64,000 nt of DNA from Acanthaster planci (lineage: Eukaryota; Echinodermata; Asteroidea; Valvatida; Acanthasteridae), in assembly GCF_001949145.1 (NCBI RefSeq), contig NW_019091355.1:2341443-2405442 (forward strand), written 5' to 3'. Below the pieces are notes generated by a model. It saw nothing but the letters and a program-made list of their open reading frames with translations. It was not told the DNA's origin and did no database searches. Below, piece after piece: positions 28,301 to 39,052 of the stretch; the first letter of the stretch is position 1, and each line of letters begins with the position of its first letter. The position numbers and the translations under genes are program-made.

Positions 28301-31300
28301 TACGTTTTTCTCTTTTTTGGCAATGAGAGAGAAAAAAGGAACCAAATAAGATGGCTATGGATGGGATGAGCTAAGGATGATGTCAGATGAGACGAAATGA
28401 ACTTGCGTTCACCTTGAGCATTTTTTCAGGGCAGAATATTAATATGCCACGTCACAATTACGGACCCAGTGGTCGAGTTCAATAGGAATTCCTTCAAGTT
28501 CTCTTTGTGTCTTTTTTTCTCCTGCATTGAAATTGGTATTGAAATTTTTAGCCACTTACTTTGTTATGAAATCACGGCATGTTCGCTTGGTCTATGTTGT
28601 GGAAATTTCGTAAAAATTGTGAAAGCTTACTGATGAATCTGTTACATCTGGCTGTGTGATACCTTTGTTTAGCAGGCTGTATATTTATGAGAAATCAACT
28701 TTTCAGGAATTATGAGGTATCAGGAATTTATGAAAATGTCTGGAGACTCGATTTGGATTTGTATGGGATTTTTCAAGATCAAGGTATCTCGGGACAAACG
28801 TTCTCTTAGCCTTGTGTTAGAAACAGGCTTATGACTGACTTATGTATGACTTAACGTGGAGAAAAAACACAAAGGAAACAAACTACGTTCCCTGACGTCA
28901 TTGGTCTAGTCCTCATTCAATTCTGCCCTCTGTGGTCAGCGCCTGCGCAGTGTTTATTAGAGAGTGTTATAAGGACAATACGATTCCGCAAATATCACTC
29001 ATTTCCACCAAGGCCAATTGTGGTGCGGCCTTTAGTTAAAAACATCATGACCACAAACCAGGAGAGTACATGCATGCGGAGGTGACGGCAGAAAATCACA
29101 AAGCTTCTTTTGAGTATGGCTAAAAAAGACTCCGCTACTAGTAATATACGTAGATGCAATACAAAACTCTCAGGAGATTTTATACTTAATGGACTATTTC
29201 GCTATTTTTTGCTTTGTACTTGAAAAAGTTGTTAATTTCGTTAGACTATAGATAACACATTTATTCATTGATTTTGGTTTTGGTCTTTTTCTTTTCTTTT
29301 CAATTCCCTTGAAGGTGGTCATCTGCGTGAGTGTGTTCACCCTAACCGCCGTCAGCATAGACCGCTACTTCGCCGTGGTGCGGCCCCTCAAGGCGCGCAT
29401 CGCCCGCTCCAACGCCAAGACGGTCCTGGTCATTTCGGGCATCTGGGTGGCCTCGTGCATGATGGGGCTGGTCCAACTCCTCCTGGCCCGCACCCAGGAG
29501 TACCACTGGTGCTACGGCGAGCGCCACCTGGCGGTCTGCACAGAGCACTGGCCCGACGAGAACCTGGAGTTCGGCTACGAGATCTTTAACATGGGCGCCA
29601 CCTACTTCGCCCCCTTGATCATCTTCTGCTTCACGTACAGCGTGGTCGGGCGCAAGCTGTGGGGCCGCAACCTCCCCGGTAACGCTGACCACATGAGAGA
29701 CGCCTGCCACAGGAAGGCCAAGCGAAAGGTAACTCGAGAGCTTACAGGTGGAAAATAAACAGATAACAAAGGTTGCTTTTTACATTTTACATTCTGTGGC
29801 CAGTTTAATAGCAGATTGTCAGTACCGAAACTAGTCGATGATAATTGAGTCCGAGTTACAGCCTGGGCAACTCCATGTGCAATCTGTACTTTGACCGCTA
29901 GTGCATTGCCTCTTACCAATGCACCCGCTCGATAGAATACATTTTGTCCCGTAGGACAACCGCTTTTATGAAATCTCAATGTCTTTCACATTTTGACATT
30001 ATGTATAGTATCATTTGCTGCTCTTCGCGGTCTCCCACCATTACTGTTTAAGTGATACCCTCTATATTCTTAGCTATGAAAAAGGCTATCGATAGCCAGT
30101 GATTCAACCGTGCCCCTGAGCCTAAATCCACGTAGCCGATTTGATAGTCCAGTACATATCCACCGTGTTGGTCGAACTAATGTCAGCCATGTAGTTGTCG
30201 GTGGAACAAACTGGCCTTTATTAAGGTTCTTTTGAATGGCTTTCAAAACCCTACGCCATTAATACTGTGCCTGGTGTAGTAGAGAGTTAGACAACTTTTA
30301 AGCTATCTCCTTTCCTACGAACAACGGTAAGTTATAGTGATCGGTATACATAGACATGTTGATGTCAGTTTGCGCCTTTAAGCACCACTCTATCGCCGGC
30401 CTCTATTTTAAAGCAAACTTCCCGAGAAGCATCTTTCAGGAACTTAATGGATAGCTTGCCCATGGCTGTCCTTTGCCAGTCACATCAAAGACTCGATCCA
30501 CGCAAAGGGTATGGGGTTCGAGGAGAGGCCATTTACATAATGAAAAGAGATCCCCCCGCAAAAAAGGTTTGTGTTAACTATTCGACCTTTTCAGTTTCGT
30601 TCTGTGTTTTTGGAAAGCTCAAACTACTTTCCCGGCCGAATTACCAGATCTTAAACCGATTGATTTGACCTGAGGGGACGTATTGCTCTAGGAGGCTTTC
30701 GTCACTATGAGGTAATGGCTACTGCCGTGTTAGTGTTGACATTTTCAACCATTACCTGCTCCTTGGAATTAAAAGGCCCTGATGCTTGAAAAGGAAAATG
30801 CTCCTGTATTGGCTAATAGTTCCCCGTAGAAATTCCTTTGTGATGACTTCTAATAAGGACTTTGCTGCTGCCAAACCCTCGCGAGGCAACTGTTTCAACA
30901 TTGATTCCAAAGTTGTCGAATTCTGCAAGCATGGAGAGAGTGTTGCCTTCGGAACCAATAATATTACGATACCGAGTTGTTAATTATTTGAGCACGTACA
31001 TTGAATTGAATTTATGTTGGGCTCGCTCCTGGGTTTGGAAATGTGTTTTTGGAAATGAACTTCACTAATGATCACCTTTTGGCATTGTCAGATAGCAAGT
31101 CCTGCCGCTGAAATCGAAAAAAAATTCTGTACGTGCAAGAGTGTTTTCGACATTTACAGGCCTAAGTACCAACATTCACAGGCCTTTGTACCAACATTCA
31201 CAGGCCTCTGTACCAACATTCACAGGCCTTTGTGCCAAAATTCACAGGCATTTGTACCAACATTCACAGGCCTTTGTACCAACATTCACAGGCCTCTGTA

Positions 31301-34300
31301 CCAACATTCACAGGCCTTAGTAGCAATATCCACAGGCCTTTGTGCCAACATTCACAGGCATTTGTACCAACATTCACAGGCATTTGTACCAATATTCACA
31401 GGCCTTTGTACCAACATCCACATGCCTTTGTAGCAGCATCAACAGGCCTTTGTACCAACATCCACAGGCCTTTGTACCAGCATCCCCAGGCCTTTGTACC
31501 AACATCCACAGGCCTTTGTACCAACATTCACGGGCCTTTGTACCAACATCCACAGGCCTTTGTACCAACATCCACAGGCCTTTGTACCAACATTCACGGG
31601 CCTTTGTACCAACATTCACAGGCCTAAGTACCACAAACACCACGAAACAAAGAACCGCGTTAATCACGTATAGAATCAAAGTCAGATAAGGAAATACTAC
31701 ATGTACCCTTTTGCTTACAACCATGCATCAACGCAGGGGCCAATCACCGTTGTTAAATTTGGTTACTTAGTCAGGCACAGTCGATGAGTCGAGAATGAGC
31801 TGGTTGTGTGGCCGTGCACCAGCGAGGATTGGGAGCCAGCTTTTTGCTTGTGGCTGTTTGCTGTGAGAGGTCTTCTTGTGGAAACGACTGATCACGGTTC
31901 TAGACTTCTCTGAAATATCCATTGTGAACTGCCATGACCTGTTTTGGCATGTAGCAATTTCCAAACGCGCATTGGGTCGACAGATTTCGCGCATTGTGAT
32001 GGGCCGACGTGTTGCTAACTCTTGGAGGCGCACTACTGCAAAACGCGCGTATTGCATTTTGGCACAGCAGCCATGTAGTGTGACACGATGCACTGTATGC
32101 CGTGCTCTCGAATGGCAGTGGAAAAACGCAGCTTTTTTCAAATTCGGCGTTTAGTGCCGCTGCCGCCCGTACAATCGCTACACCCATTAAGTCGGACAAG
32201 GCGTGTAGCCTAGCCTAAGGTTCTTTGTTTTCTGTCATTTCAGGTGATCAAGATGTTGATGATGATCGTATTTCTCTTCATCGGCTCCTGGCTTCCACTC
32301 TACATCTACCATCTGATTGTCATCACCAACAACGCTGTGGTCAGCGATTACCCGAACTTCTTCTTCGTCTACTTCTTCACCGGCCACTGGCTCGCCATGG
32401 CCAACAGCTTCATGAACCCCATCGTCTTCGGCTTCCTGAACGACAGTTTCCGGGTAACTATGCAGGAAGAGAGAGTGTGAAGTCCAGCCACAGAATTCCT
32501 TGACCGAACAGGGGCATTGTACATAGAGTACAGCTGAACCTGTCGCTCAATAGAAGGCATGTAGTGATAATGGCATTGTGGGAAATGATCGACATTACGC
32601 TTCTCGTCAATATAATGATCCTTGTGTCGCTCATTAGTTAATTTTTGTAATTTGTTGACTTGCATGTTCTCCATCTTCAAATCATAGTGGTATTTCGTCG
32701 ATTTTTTATGTCAACCTGCAAGCCTGACAAAGCTCTATGACATAAACAGCTCTCGGCAGAGAGAATTATTTTCAAAGGGCCGTGCGCTTTGCGAGATGTG
32801 GACGAATAGAAACAAGTCATTAAATCTGTTTTTCATGTTAATGACAACGCACAAGTTGTCACATTTCACATCATTTTATATTGTCACGTCTTATTTGTCA
32901 GTGACATTCATGATTTCCATGTCCATTTCGGGAAGAATACAATCATCTGCATGTACACTGTATTTAAATCCCATATTCAATCCGGTTGTGTTCATTTTCC
33001 AGTAATCTATCGCTTTTAGCTTACAGGATATCAGTAATTCAGCTGTGTATGAAAGGCTTGCTCGTGATATAGGTCACCAGATCTTCTGGATGTAGTTTGG
33101 GGTGGTATTTGCGTCAGTGGCGTCCCACTTCTTAAGGAGGGATTGTAATAGCTGCATCCACGAAGGCTAGCAGGGCATGCCCTGATGAAAATTTATTCAT
33201 GATTTTGAAATTGTTTATTAAACTTGAGAAGTGCATACAGCTTCGTGATGGTTTAGTGGTTTTATTTTTATATAGTGCGTCAGTACAATTGTTATTACGT
33301 GATAAACCGCGTCCGTTATTTAATTAATATTGCCACTGAATAAATGTATGTTGAAATTGATAAATGCAGCTTTGTTTGTATGTTTTTAGTACAAAGATCG
33401 ATAGCGCAGAATATAATTATTACATGGCATGAGAAGGTCCTTAACTGGCTGGCCGTATTTAGTCACAAGACAAATTACATCAGTTGTTAAAGCAAAGCAA
33501 ATAAAGCTAGATGACCAAATTGAAAAGCCATCGTCGCAATAGACAGAAATATTCTGTAATCAATTAAAACATGCCTGCTTGGAACTGTTCACCTGTAGTG
33601 TGTTTGGAGGAGTTAATGAAGAACACGCTCTGTGCATGGTAAAGACTTTTAAGTTCTGTTCTCTCCTTTTTTTGGTGACCCATAGGCTGACGTGCGGCGA
33701 TTGCTGCAGCGATGCGGGCCGTGCACAGAGAAGCTTAACCAGCGCCGACGCCTCCGAAGCCGCATGAGTACCACGTCCAGCCTCACCACACGAACTTCCA
33801 GCTTGGTAGGGTTAAAACTGTGTTCCTTATTACTGCAAGTGTGCACAAAGCAGATTTCAACAACTTGTTTACCTGACTCCGAATAAGTGTAATGAAAAGG
33901 GAAACGTCGAATCAGACCTCAGGAACGATAGCTGAAATATGAGGCTGTGCGTGAGCACCAGGATTCGTCCTTCAATACTTTCCTTTTTGGAACACAGTTT
34001 AGGGTAATATTCCAGAATCGTCCTTGCACTGAAAACAAACATTTAAGTTAGCCAAACTTTAAATACTGAAAAAAAAAGCTTTTATAAATCTGGAAACAGT
34101 GACGTTCATCGCTGAATTAATTCGTTCATCTTCATAGAATACAAATTGTGAACTCCAAATGTGTCCCTTTCATTGCATGTCCATTAGCCATGTTTTAGTC
34201 GAGTCACGGTCCATCACGAGTCTATTCTATGTCCATTAGAGGTCATCCGTCTTCGACCAATTAAGTCATAAGCTATTCACATGGAATATGACAAAAGCAT

Positions 34301-35334
34301 TCTTTTGTCAGTGTTCTTCCAAGTTGTTATGACCGGTCTTGTGAAGGGGACAAGTAAATTGAACCGTGAAGGGGCATGTGAAAGATTCGACTAAAACTAG
34401 ACTCCCTGCGAACTCTTCCTCAGTCCAATTCCAAAACTCCTTTAACAGTCACTTGCTAATCGGAAAAGCCGTCTGTGCTTTATCTACAGTTCAACCACCA
34501 GCGGTCTGGTAAAAATGGCGGCCCGCCCATGCCAACTAGTTTGGGCCCACCTGACCAACAAGCCCTGGAGAGAATTGGCAACGGTCAGAAATGGAACGAA
34601 AGGACCTACACACCGTGAGTTTTATACATTACAGTCTCTTTTTGGAGTTCCTGTCGGTTGATGAGTTTGGCCTACTCTCAACACAATGCAGCCCGAAAGT
34701 AAAAAGTGGCACAGCGGGCTTCATCAACCCTGATGCGACCCACCTGTGTGATTTTCCATGGGACCGCCCTCACATTTTATAAATTTTGGAAGAATGATTT
34801 CTGCCTGAAACCACCTCAGGAAGCACTCATGTTTGAATTTGATCTTTGAATTCTTCAAGTAATATTGTTGCGAAGTCAGCTGGAGATGGGTATCACGAAT
34901 TTCATTAACGACCTTTCACTTCCGACATTAGCGTTTCCACCTATATGTCTCCTTGTTCAGCCTTGTTTGTTTTCACTTCATGTAGTTACGTGAGAACGAG
35001 AATGTATAACATTGCGAAGATTTGCTTTCTAGTAGTCGAAGGGTTCTGGATGCAGTCGGGCTGGCCTGATATAGTGCTTGTCACCAAAAGCTGGATAAGA
35101 TTTTTTTTTAAATGTCTAGACTACAAGAGCAAATTGTTCCGTGAATTTATTTCCTTTAGTACTTGTAAACTGCTAAACGTATTTGGGTTGCTATGGAAAA
35201 GTAGCTTCTTGTCCTATGATGGTCATCACGTCGACACCCACCAGCACCTGTTCACATGCATATTTTTCTTTTATTTCATCTCACTGTTGCCTATTTTTAG
35301 GAACGGAAGGGGTCAACTTCTGGTAGAAGACTAG
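15842..35334 (+). CDS. class A peptide G-protein-coupled receptor (gene span, 6 exons, 454 aa)
   Basis: Six exons joined at GT-AG sites give an uninterrupted 454-residue seven-helix receptor, expected in the plasma membrane, binding a neuropeptide and signalling through heterotrimeric G proteins. The N-terminal tail has three N-glycosylation sequons (N23, N34, N42). TM1 holds G90-N91, TM2 has NLAVAD (114-119), C146 and C229 are placed for the conserved disulfide, and DRY is at 170-172. TM6 reads SWLP (307-310) in place of CWLP; TM7 reads NPIVF (350-354) in place of NPxxY. Helix 8 is followed by cysteines at RCGPC, likely palmitoylated. The WP-containing second extracellular loop and the LW...PG segment after TM5 resemble tachykinin, luqin/RYamide and related beta-group receptors; the exact ligand class is uncertain. 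Intron sizes are about 13.0, 2.5, 1.2, 0.7 and 0.7 kb. The first four introns are phase 0 and the last is phase 2. Confidence 0.9.
23378..23515. repeat. dispersed repeat, copy 2 (pair with 5491-5665)
   Basis: Carries the same two conserved blocks, in the same order, as the copy at 5.5 kb: CCATGGGTACGATCTTG with CATGTTGGTTCCCA, then CTTTAGTCAG with GCAGATCTACGC. It lies in GPCR intron 1. Confidence 0.7.
26940..26969 (+). repeat. 30-bp dispersed repeat, copy A
   Basis: The reverse complement matches 45792-45821 at 29 of 30 positions by eye. Core: CCAGAGCTACGGCTAG. Probably the end or a fragment of a transposable element. Confidence 0.7.
27150..27376. repeat. MITE-like element with ~44-bp terminal inverted repeats
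   Basis: The left end reads AGGCCGTTTTCCAA and the right end TTGGAAAACGGCCT. Inside, GTCTCCGTCTCAGGCTTC is mirrored by GAAGCCTGAGACGGAG. The arms are about 44 bp in a 227-bp element with no coding capacity. It sits in GPCR intron 1, flanked by TTA on the left and AAG on the right. Confidence 0.85.
29315..29728 (+). CDS. GPCR exon 2 (residues 155-292)
   Basis: The acceptor is GAAG|GTGGTC and the donor AAG|GTAACT, both phase 0. Encodes TM3 with DRY (170-172), TM4, the long second extracellular loop with C220 and C229, TM5, and the start of the basic third intracellular loop. It is very GC-rich, unlike the flanking introns, and its complement therefore also shows a long spurious open frame. Confidence 0.95.
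31159..31633. repeat. 22-bp minisatellite, about 21.6 copies
   Basis: A head-to-tail array, in GPCR intron 2, of a 22-bp unit starting GGCCTTTGTACCAAC and ending in CACA. Twenty-one full units occupy 31159-31620, followed by a 13-bp remnant. Variants include GGCCTCTG, GGCATTTG and CAACATCCACA. The first unit and the terminal remnant share the rare variant GGCCTAAGTACC. There are no unique spacers. Confidence 0.97.
31963..32055. repeat. single-arm relative of the 2.6-kb foldback
   Basis: Shares GGTCGACAGATTTCG and the following block (TTGCTAACTCTTGGAGGCGCACTA) with one arm of the foldback at 2600-2770, including its CGCG-rich end. Only one arm is recognisable. It lies in GPCR intron 2. Confidence 0.75.
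32244..32453 (+). CDS. GPCR exon 3 (residues 293-362)
   Basis: The acceptor is TTTCAG|GTGATC and the donor CGG|GTAACT, phase 0. Encodes TM6 (SWLP at 307-310), the third extracellular loop and TM7 (NPIVF at 350-354), ending in NDSFR at the start of helix 8. Read-through would add only VTMQEERV before a stop; splicing to exon 4 instead gives a normal helix 8. Confidence 0.94.
33686..33805 (+). CDS. GPCR exon 4 (residues 363-402)
   Basis: The acceptor is CCATAG|GCTGAC and the donor TTG|GTAGGG, phase 0. It continues helix 8 as ADVRRLLQRCGPC, with cysteines placed as usual for palmitoylation, then an Arg- and Ser/Thr-rich tail that could be phosphorylated. Confidence 0.85.
34490..34614 (+). CDS. 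GPCR exon 5 (residues 403-443)
   Basis: The acceptor is CTACAG|TTCAAC and the donor ACC|GTGAGT. The exon keeps the frame open and ends in phase 2. It encodes a hydrophilic, Pro/Gly-rich part of the C-terminal tail. It is supported by splice sites and frame rather than by conservation. Confidence 0.7.
35301..35334 (+). CDS. GPCR exon 6 (last residues and stop)
   Basis: The acceptor is TTTTTAG|GAACGG. Joined in phase 2 it completes a Pro codon, adds NGRGQLLVED and ends at TAG (35332-35334). The match of frame and strong splice sites supports it, but an alternative last exon cannot be excluded. Confidence 0.65.
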
Positions 35335-38300
35335 GCCTACTCCCCCTAAGCTGAAAGAGGGCCTTTCGAGCTACCACCAAAACGGTGACAGGTTGTAATG
35401 CGAAATATTAACAAACTGCACCACAGTAAATCACGGTTTCCTTTTGGAGACCACTTGCGTGATAAAGTCATGTACGATGTGTTTCCGCTATCCACATCAG
35501 CATCTACGAAAGCAGGTCTGCTCTCCGCCTGCCGACCACCAATACTTGTGATGATCACCCCCAAAATGGCTGTCTAGTGTGCAGTGTCTGCAGTTAGTAC
35601 AGTGTAGTGTACTCCTAAAATCCCGCGGTTGAAAAAGTTGAGTACTGATATCTTTGATAACCCAAATTTTTGCCTGAAACGAGAAATAATCTAAAACCAC
35701 TGGGACATAATTTAACTCGTCGACTGGCTTATCAGACTTATGATACAACCTGAACACGGGTGCCCAGCCAGTCGTGCTGAGTCACGCATGTCCTTGGGCA
35801 AAGCAATTTACCACTCAGTAATTAATTACTCTACGAAGACCGAGGTTTGTTATTTATACAGAATTTGCATGGCTGCCATCTTGCAGGCCAGTGCTTTTGT
35901 TCCATAGGGTCTGCACAAAGGAGGAACAAAAGAACTGCCGTGTAAAATGGCTACCACGAAAAGCCTCCACAGTTAGCTGTTTGCATGTTATAAACACAGT
36001 GAGGGCTGGAGTGGGCAGTTGGGAAGCCTCTGATAGTATTTCTCGAATTGAGCGGTTTATAAACAGGGGTAAGGTGAAACCAGCCTCTCGACATGCTGGC
36101 TTCGCGCCGCAAACTAGAAACGAACACATTGCGTGATCGCACACTCAATCTAAAAATTCCCAATCTAAAAAATAACCCAGCAACAGCCTAATTATCGCCA
36201 TGAAATGTTACCAGTATACTTAAATGATGTCTTCACTCTTTGTTTCCTGGAAGTTGTATTTTTGTGTTTCTGGAAAAGGAGGGTGAAACGGCAGGCCAGA
36301 AGTTCACGATTGCGAACTGAATTTGTACCAGCATCGTTGCCGATGCTAAAGGTAATTCTGCCCTCCCCCACCAAATATCCACCTCCAGGCACATCTAACC
36401 GTCCACACTGTCGCCCAAGGGAGCTAAGATGGTTTCAGAAATGTTCCGATGGCGTGAGCCCGATAAACAAGGACACTGATTAATATCAGTATCTTTGAAT
36501 GACAAATACTGTTAATAGACTGCGAGCGTAATGCTTTGCGGATACTGTTTATTACAACGCGAAAAAAGTTTATCCACGCTATTTGTTGTTATCAAAACCT
36601 GCCAAGTGCTTTATTGGCTTTCAAACTATAGCAACAGAACCGACCACGATCCTTGCAAAATGCTGCCATTTTTACGAAATAAATCACTGCATAATCGATT
36701 ATTGTCTGAGAGAATTAAGGCCTTCCTTTAGGAAATTTAAGCCACTGGTATGTCGAATATTACACTAATATCTGACGCTTAACAATGTCTGTTGTTTTAA
36801 ATTTTACGATTCACTTTGTAAATAAGCGTAGGTTATGTTTGTGTATTCCGTTTTATGTACATTTAACTTACTTTACGTACGACATGTACAAAGTTATACG
36901 CTTGAAGTGATTCGGTTTGAGTTGATTTGACTCGTACATACTTATGATGTGAACTATTTTGGCACAAAATCAAAATAAATACCTGCAAAGTGATTTAATA
37001 AAATCATATAGGAAACTGCGTTCATTGTCCTCTACGCATACAGAAGAGCGTGCACCAATTTTGTTTATGGGTTGAACATTCACGAAACATCGTTTTAGCT
37101 GCTCAATCAAGTAGGATCACAGTTTACTTTGAAAACTTCACTCTCCAAGCATACCCGTCTGTCTCCCGTGCTGTTTCGCTCATCGGTTGAAAACAGCCAT
37201 GTTGGTCGGGAGTGCTCATTTTGTTGGTAGCAATGCGACCGTGTCGCAAGCATTTTATAGTCGTTTGTGAACCAGAGGTGCATGGAAAATTGCACCCTCT
37301 CTTGGTCCATCTCTGGGCTAATAGGCCTAGATTAGTAGTTCTGCCCACACGTGGACTTCCGAGTAGCCAGATGTTCACAATGACACTGCTGTACGTTTCT
37401 CAACTTCTCAGTTAAGGCCTGCAGTAGTGTCAACTGTCTTAAAATGTGGAATTCAACGTTGAAATTTGATAATACAGTATTCCAAATGTCAGTTCTGACA
37501 CCTTTTAAAATCAGTTGTACATTTTGGATCATTTCCATATAAGTGCATGGGATGTACATGTATGGGCTGATCCATTTTTACTGAATATGGGGAATGTGGA
37601 ATGGATTACGGTAAAATGAACGTTACTTTGAAAATATACACTCATTAAAACCATACGTGTGTATAGTGAATCGTATACGTTTGATCTGCATGTACATTCC
37701 TTTCCATTCAAAGTTACATAATAGACGACTTGAGTGTCTATAACGCTGGTGAAATATTTATTTACTCTAAATTTGTTGCGATTATGTAACCAGTTCATAT
37801 TTTGTGAAAACTGTGCATCGGAAAAGTTATCTTTTTTACTGTCGAGTTCTTTCTGCTTAATTTGTCAGAGGTTAACAGAGGCAATTGTCCTGTATGAAGT
37901 GGTGGCGGGTTCGTCTGTATTAAAACCAAGATAATACCTGAAATATCCGACTATCGAGATTATATCCGATTTGTGTGTCGTTCAACCTTCGAAACGCGTC
38001 AGTCCTCCGCCTGTTTAACTGCCTTACATTGGCATACTTTTCTTTACGTCTTTTTTAAACACAGAAATGACTGCCTCATGGAGCTTAACAGAGGTAGATT
38101 CCAGTTTACGTTACCTGCAGAATGCTTACGTTTCCAGACGCTGGTTCGTTATTTTAAGCCATCGCAGGTCGACATAACTGCATCAGATGAGTTCAGATGT
38201 TTATAAACGAATGTAATAATCATGAGCACGGGGCCGCGACCAGTTTTAAAGGCCAGGATGTAGGGGGTGTGGCTATTATTGTACACATAAAAAAACGATC

Positions 38301-38412
38301 CTGCATTGCACTCCCGCATTAATTTTTCAATGCATTGTTTTAATTCTTACCTCAAAACACTCACTGCTTTTGTTTATCTTAACACAGAAATTACAAACGG
38401 TGCTTTCCTTAG
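35335..38412. other. intergenic stretch downstream of the GPCR
   Basis: No supported gene. It should contain the GPCR 3' untranslated region; an AATAAA occurs near 36679. One short inverted-repeat element is at 35867-35965. Open frames here are short and without motifs. Confidence 0.55.
35867..35965. repeat. short inverted-repeat element, family copy 1
   Basis: The left end reads TGGCTGCCATCTTGCAGGCC with TTTTGTTCC; the right end reads GAACAAAAGAACTGCC with AAAATGGCTACCA. A second member with the same layout lies at 55793-55886, just 3' of the first P450 stop codon. No coding capacity. Confidence 0.8.
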
Positions 38413-38872
38413 AGAGTACCAAAGTGAATACGTCACGCGCTCTGATTATCTGGGGTGTGTTTTGGCGGTCATAACCAAGGACTGGTTCGTTTGTTTCTCT
38501 TTGGTTAATCGCTTTGAGGGTTTGAGTACTACATCATCGCACTCAATTCTTATTTGATTAAAATTACCAAAGAAAATCTATGAAAAATTACAGCCGAACC
38601 GTTTCTTATTAAGACCGCCAAAACGCAACCTTGATTCGTAAGTGTGACGTCACTTCAGTTTAAACCACGTCCACTGCACATAGAGTGTGAGGAACCATGA
38701 AACCGGAAGTTATAAACGCGCAACTTTTCGGTTCATCAATGGGAGCAATTTGTGGTGCGTGCGCATGTATGACAAAGTCACGAATTGGATGGTTGTGAAC
38801 CAACACGCGTGAGGATCCATTCATTTGCACTACACTTCTTGGTCCAAAATGACGTCACACCTCGGTACATCT
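38413..38872. repeat. ~460-bp inverted-ended element, relative of the 113-bp MITE
   Basis: The left end AGAGTACCAAAGTGAATACG, continuing to GTCACGCGC, matches the reverse complement of 41613-41640 at 27 of 28 positions. The right end GACGTCACACCTCGGTAC matches the other end of that MITE. Order and orientation agree. The interior contains a 145-bp block that recurs at 38883-39052. Confidence 0.6.
38638..38782 (+). repeat. direct repeat, unit A
   Basis: Shares with unit B (38883-39052), in the same order: AAGTGTGAC, a TTTAAACCA block with CCACTGCACAT, ACCGGAAGTT, ACGCGCAACTT, CAATGGGAGC and GACAAAGTCAC. Unit A includes a CRE-like palindrome TGACGTCA. Confidence 0.75.
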
Positions 38873-38882
38873 ATCCGGTTCT

Positions 38883-39052
38883 TAAGTGTGACTTCACTTT
38901 AGTTTAAACCATGCCCACTGCACATGCACTGGACATAGAGTTATCATGCACTGATCACCGTTTACATGGAACCGGAAGTTAACGCGCAACTTCAGCGATC
39001 GTCCAATGGGAGCCTGCAAATTGTGGCGCTTCCGCCTTTGTGACAAAGTCAC
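38883..39052 (+). repeat. direct repeat, unit B
   Basis: A diverged copy of unit A with the same ordered blocks and a few insertions (for example around GATCACCGTTTACATGG). The CRE-like palindrome of unit A is changed to TGACTTCA here. Confidence 0.75.

Larger units (their letters stand above)
16304..29314 (+). other. GPCR intron 1 (13 kb)
   Basis: Begins GTAAGT and ends TTGAAG. No other gene is supported inside it. It contains a dispersed repeat at 23378-23515, a foldback element at 27150-27376, and a 30-bp repeat at 26940-26969 shared with 45.8 kb. AT-rich open frames such as 23937-24326 lack motifs. Confidence 0.8.

Noticed and set aside
29342-29710. 122-codon minus-strand open frame
   Set aside because: Exact antisense shadow of GPCR exon 2, caused by its high GC content.
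31159-31633. CRISPR-like array
   Set aside because: The units are contiguous with no unique spacers and the genome is eukaryotic, so this is a minisatellite.
31068-31724. Several overlapping 115-131 codon open frames on both strands
   Set aside because: They are created by the stop-free 22-bp minisatellite inside GPCR intron 2; the same peptide repeat appears in all forward frames.
32454-32480. Read-through end of the GPCR after TM7 (VTMQEERV and stop)
   Set aside because: A GT donor sits exactly after helix-8 NDSFR, and exon 4 restores a normal helix 8 with cysteines; the read-through would be a truncated minor form at best.
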